DNA of 7,662 nt from Polaromonas sp. YR568 (GTDB lineage Bacteria; Pseudomonadota; Gammaproteobacteria; Burkholderiales; Burkholderiaceae). Shown piece by piece: positions 5,881 through 7,662 of this stretch. How positions within the stretch are numbered: position 1 is the stretch's first letter; every line of letters starts with the position of its first letter. The stretch covers positions 1 to 7,662 of the forward strand of contig CAMBWM010000111.1 of assembly GCA_945871335.1 (NCBI GenBank), in the 5' to 3' direction. The notes beneath the pieces were generated by a model. The model had not been told where the DNA came from. It did no database searches and worked only from the letters and a program-made list of their open reading frames with translations. A program made the position numbers and the translations under genes.

Positions 5881-5908
5881 TAAATAGGAAAAAGATTATC
5901 GTAATAAC
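5881..5908. promoter_or_regulatory. AT-rich promoter/operator candidate between the RraA operon and the IclR fusion gene
   Basis: A 28-nt AT-rich island stands out in otherwise GC-rich flanks. It contains TTAT-CGTA-ATAA (5896-5907), a perfect 4-bp inverted repeat around a 4-nt centre. IclR-type regulators commonly bind short, imperfect AT-containing palindromes in the divergent region next to their own gene, and this is the only such island in the gap. Read on the - strand, TTATTA and TATTTA are spaced 15 nt apart and could serve as weak -35 and -10 boxes for the RraA operon. If the regulator starts at 5993, the island lies 85 nt upstream of it and can serve both directions. Position and composition are seen; function is inference. 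Confidence 0.35.
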
Positions 5909-5992
5909 ATGATCCACAAGCGCAAATACGCGCGTCGAGTGGATTCACACCGATTCCCCCGGCAGTTCCATCCCCTGAGACGAAATACAGAC

Positions 5993-7561
5993 ATGACAAG
6001 CACTGGCGGCGGAGAAGGCACCGGGTCTCTTGAAAAGGCACTTGACGTGCTCGAACTAGTGATTGGCGCGCCCGATGGTCTCGGACAAACCGAAATCGCG
6101 GCGAAGCTCACGCTTCCCCGCTCCACTGTGTACCGGCTGCTGGCGACGCTCGTTGCGCGCGGGCTGCTCCGTCGCGATCCCCTGCGCAAGGTCTATCGCC
6201 TTGGTTTCGGGGGCTTCGAGATGGCGCGCAAAGCAATCGCCGCGCCTGACCTCGCAGGCGCGGCGGTCGGTGAATTGCGTGCGCTGCGCGACCTCACGGG
6301 GGAGACTTCCTATCTGGCGGCGCTCGATGGGCTGGACGTCGTGTCTCTTGAGCGTTGTGACGGTGTACACAGTCAACGGTCCGCCGCGGCGATGGGACGG
6401 CGCACTCCCATTTACTGTACCAGCCAAGGCAAGGCGATCCTCGCGTTCCTGGACGCGCCTGCGCGCGATGCTCTGATTCGCGACCTCGTGCTCAAACCTC
6501 TAACACCATTCACCATCACCGACAGGCGTAGGCTGCAGGCCGAGTTGCGGGTTTCTGCTGCCCGCGGGTATGCCATCGACGATGAGGAAATCGTGATCGG
6601 TGTGCGATGCGTTGGCGCAGCAGTCATCGACTCCACCGGCAAGGTACGTGGAGCGATCAGCGTGGCAGGACCCGCCTGGCGTCTCACGCGTGAGCGTCTT
6701 GAACTTCTTGGCCCCGAAGTCGCGGAAGCCGCCCGTCGCATCGGTGCGCAGTTGCCCGCAGCGGAGGCTACCGGGCTGGCGATGCAGCCATTGCCGGGGC
6801 ACTGGGCCTTCTTCGGCGCGTTTGCGCAATGGTGCCCGAAACGCTCGCGGTTCTATTGGGCGGATGTACTTGCACCCGCGCTGTTGGAAAGCGATGGTGA
6901 AACAACGCGTGAATTGGCGATGCTGGACGCTCCTATTACAGGGCTGCTGTTTCATGGCGACGAATTCGTATTGCCCAGGGAGCAAGGCGCCTTGCGGCTG
7001 TCAGCGGATGGCGCGGCAGTGGGAGAGGAGCCTTGGCCCCACGGCCGCACGCTTGCGGCGTGCAACGGCCCTGATGATCGTTTCTGGGTGGCGATGGAGA
7101 CCGCCGGAGGATGCGCGGTGGGCTCAGTTGGGCGTCAGGGCGTGCTGGAGGTGCGATGGCAGCTCACCGAGCGGGTGCAGAGCCTCTTGTGGCATGCGCC
7201 AGAAAGATGCTTGTATGCGACCACGCCCGATTCCGGTTCCATCCTTGTCCTTCGCGCCGAGGGCAATGCAGTGCGCCGGCTTGTGACGATACCCAAGGGA
7301 TCGGGCAAGGTAAGCGGACTGGCCATTGACATGGACGGCGGCATCTGGACAGCGCTGCGTGATGGATGGAGCGTTGTTCGCGTCTCGGGCGACGGGAACC
7401 TTGATCGTGTCATTGGCCTGCCAGTGCCACATCCCACAGACTTGGCGTTTGGAGGCGAAGGCTTGAAGCGGTTAATCGTTGTGAGCGCGCGGCAGCCGGT
7501 GCCACTGGACATGCTCGCAAACGCGCCACTGTCTGGCCGCGTATTTATGACACAGCTCTGA
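5993..7561 (+). CDS. IclR-family transcriptional regulator fused to an SMP-30/gluconolactonase-like beta-propeller
   Basis: Two-part regulator, 522 residues from this ATG; usual IclR proteins have about 250-280. Residues 12-71 are the IclR winged helix (recognition helix RSTVYRLLATLVARGLL, wing RKVYRLG). Residues about 85-255 are the effector domain with GRRTPIYCTSQGKAILA (135-150), GYAIDDEEIVIGVRC (to 206) and GAISVAGP (to 227). Residues about 266-522 read as an SMP-30/gluconolactonase/LRE propeller: FYWADV, DDRFWVAME, CLYAT, VSGLAIDMDGGIWTAL, and a final HPTDLAFGGEGLKRLIVVSAR. By eye the SMP-30 metal ligands are lost: Glu of GEGP is A276, Asn of NG is Q396, Asp of PDG is S441; of the substrate pair R-x-N, R352 stays and Asn is L354. 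So it is probably a ligand sensor, not a lactonase. An in-frame ATG at 5909 would add 28 Arg-rich residues unlike the family; 5993 is preferred although neither start has a strong ribosome site. Likely controls the divergent RraA operon and itself. Confidence 0.9.
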   Translation: MTSTGGGEGTGSLEKALDVLELVIGAPDGLGQTEIAAKLTLPRSTVYRLLATLVARGLLRRDPLRKVYRLGFGGFEMARKAIAAPDLAGAAVGELRALRDLTGETSYLAALDGLDVVSLERCDGVHSQRSAAAMGRRTPIYCTSQGKAILAFLDAPARDALIRDLVLKPLTPFTITDRRRLQAELRVSAARGYAIDDEEIVIGVRCVGAAVIDSTGKVRGAISVAGPAWRLTRERLELLGPEVAEAARRIGAQLPAAEATGLAMQPLPGHWAFFGAFAQWCPKRSRFYWADVLAPALLESDGETTRELAMLDAPITGLLFHGDEFVLPREQGALRLSADGAAVGEEPWPHGRTLAACNGPDDRFWVAMETAGGCAVGSVGRQGVLEVRWQLTERVQSLLWHAPERCLYATTPDSGSILVLRAEGNAVRRLVTIPKGSGKVSGLAIDMDGGIWTALRDGWSVVRVSGDGNLDRVIGLPVPHPTDLAFGGEGLKRLIVVSARQPVPLDMLANAPLSGRVFMTQL

Positions 7562-7662
7562 GGCTATGAGACGAATGATAGCTACTTGAACGAACGGCGG
7601 TTTTGGGCCGTGGAATTGACTTAGTCAACGACAGCTAAGGCCGATACCCGACTCTGACCAGG
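7562..7662. other. Right-edge intergenic sequence with two short inverted repeats
   Basis: No gene is visible in the last 101 bases. ACGGC (7594-7598) and GCCGT (7607-7611) form a 5-bp stem around an 8-nt loop containing TTTT; no T-run follows, so it is not a standard terminator of the upstream gene. Five bases on is TTGACT-T-AGTCAA (7616-7628), a perfect 6-bp inverted repeat around one base. It could be an operator for a gene beyond the window or part of a repeat element; nothing in view decides this. Confidence 0.35.

Noticed and set aside
5909..5992. 28-residue N-terminal extension of the IclR fusion from the ATG at 5909
   Set aside because: The added residues are Arg/His-rich and unlike IclR N-termini, there is no ribosome site at proper spacing, and the ATG at 5993 gives the usual short lead-in to the winged helix. 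It is kept only as an alternative.
6600..7286. 228-residue + strand open frame inside the IclR fusion
   Set aside because: It is an alternative frame of a long, well-conserved coding region and is rich in Cys and Arg as expected of a shifted frame.
1..7662. CRISPR array, tRNA, rRNA or insertion-sequence transposase
   Set aside because: No spaced direct repeats, cloverleaf-like stretches, rRNA segments or transposase motifs were seen on either strand.

Overview
The window looks like chromosomal accessory DNA of a betaproteobacterium, most likely Burkholderiales (Comamonadaceae, Alcaligenaceae or Burkholderiaceae). The main reasons are a Bug/TctC-type periplasmic binding protein (a family hugely expanded in that order), its pairing with sugar-acid or hydroxyacid catabolic genes, an IclR-type regulator, and the generally GC-rich codon use. 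The genus cannot be fixed from the sequence alone.

Layout from left to right. (1) Positions 1-1142 hold a tyrosine recombinase/integrase whose 5' end lies outside the window; this suggests a mobile-element or genomic-island edge. (2) Positions 1143-1756 are a gene-poor gap with one plausible 66-residue hypothetical ORF. (3) On the + strand, a Bug-family binding protein (1757-2725) is followed after 13 nt by a mannonate-dehydratase (UxuA)-like enzyme (2739-3824). Directly after its stop, in the same frame, is the C-terminal third of an NAD-dependent epimerase/dehydratase-fold protein resembling uronate dehydrogenase. It is interrupted by an amber codon and has no N-terminal part, so it is a pseudogene. 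(4) On the - strand, transcribed leftward, is a compact operon: an RraA-family aldolase-like protein (5022-5819), a SnoaL/NTF2-like protein (4524-4988) and a Dabb-domain protein (4234-4527). The last two overlap by 4 nt. (5) Divergent from it is a single ORF (5993-7561; possible upstream start 5909) that fuses an IclR transcription regulator to a complete SMP-30/gluconolactonase-like beta-propeller. (6) The last 100 nt hold small inverted repeats and no gene.

Inferred joint role: the binding protein captures an organic or sugar acid; the UxuA-like enzyme dehydrates an aldonate-type acid to a 2-keto-3-deoxy acid; the RraA-like protein could perform a retro-aldol step on a 2-oxo acid; the two small alpha+beta-barrel proteins could assist with an isomerisation or an unstable intermediate. 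The IclR-propeller fusion probably reads out a lactone or acid ligand and controls the divergent operon. The remnant of a uronate-dehydrogenase-like gene (such enzymes make aldonolactones) and the lactonase-like propeller both point to sugar-acid or lactone chemistry. The propeller appears to have lost its metal-binding residues, so it is more likely a sensor than an enzyme. This is the most unusual item in the window.
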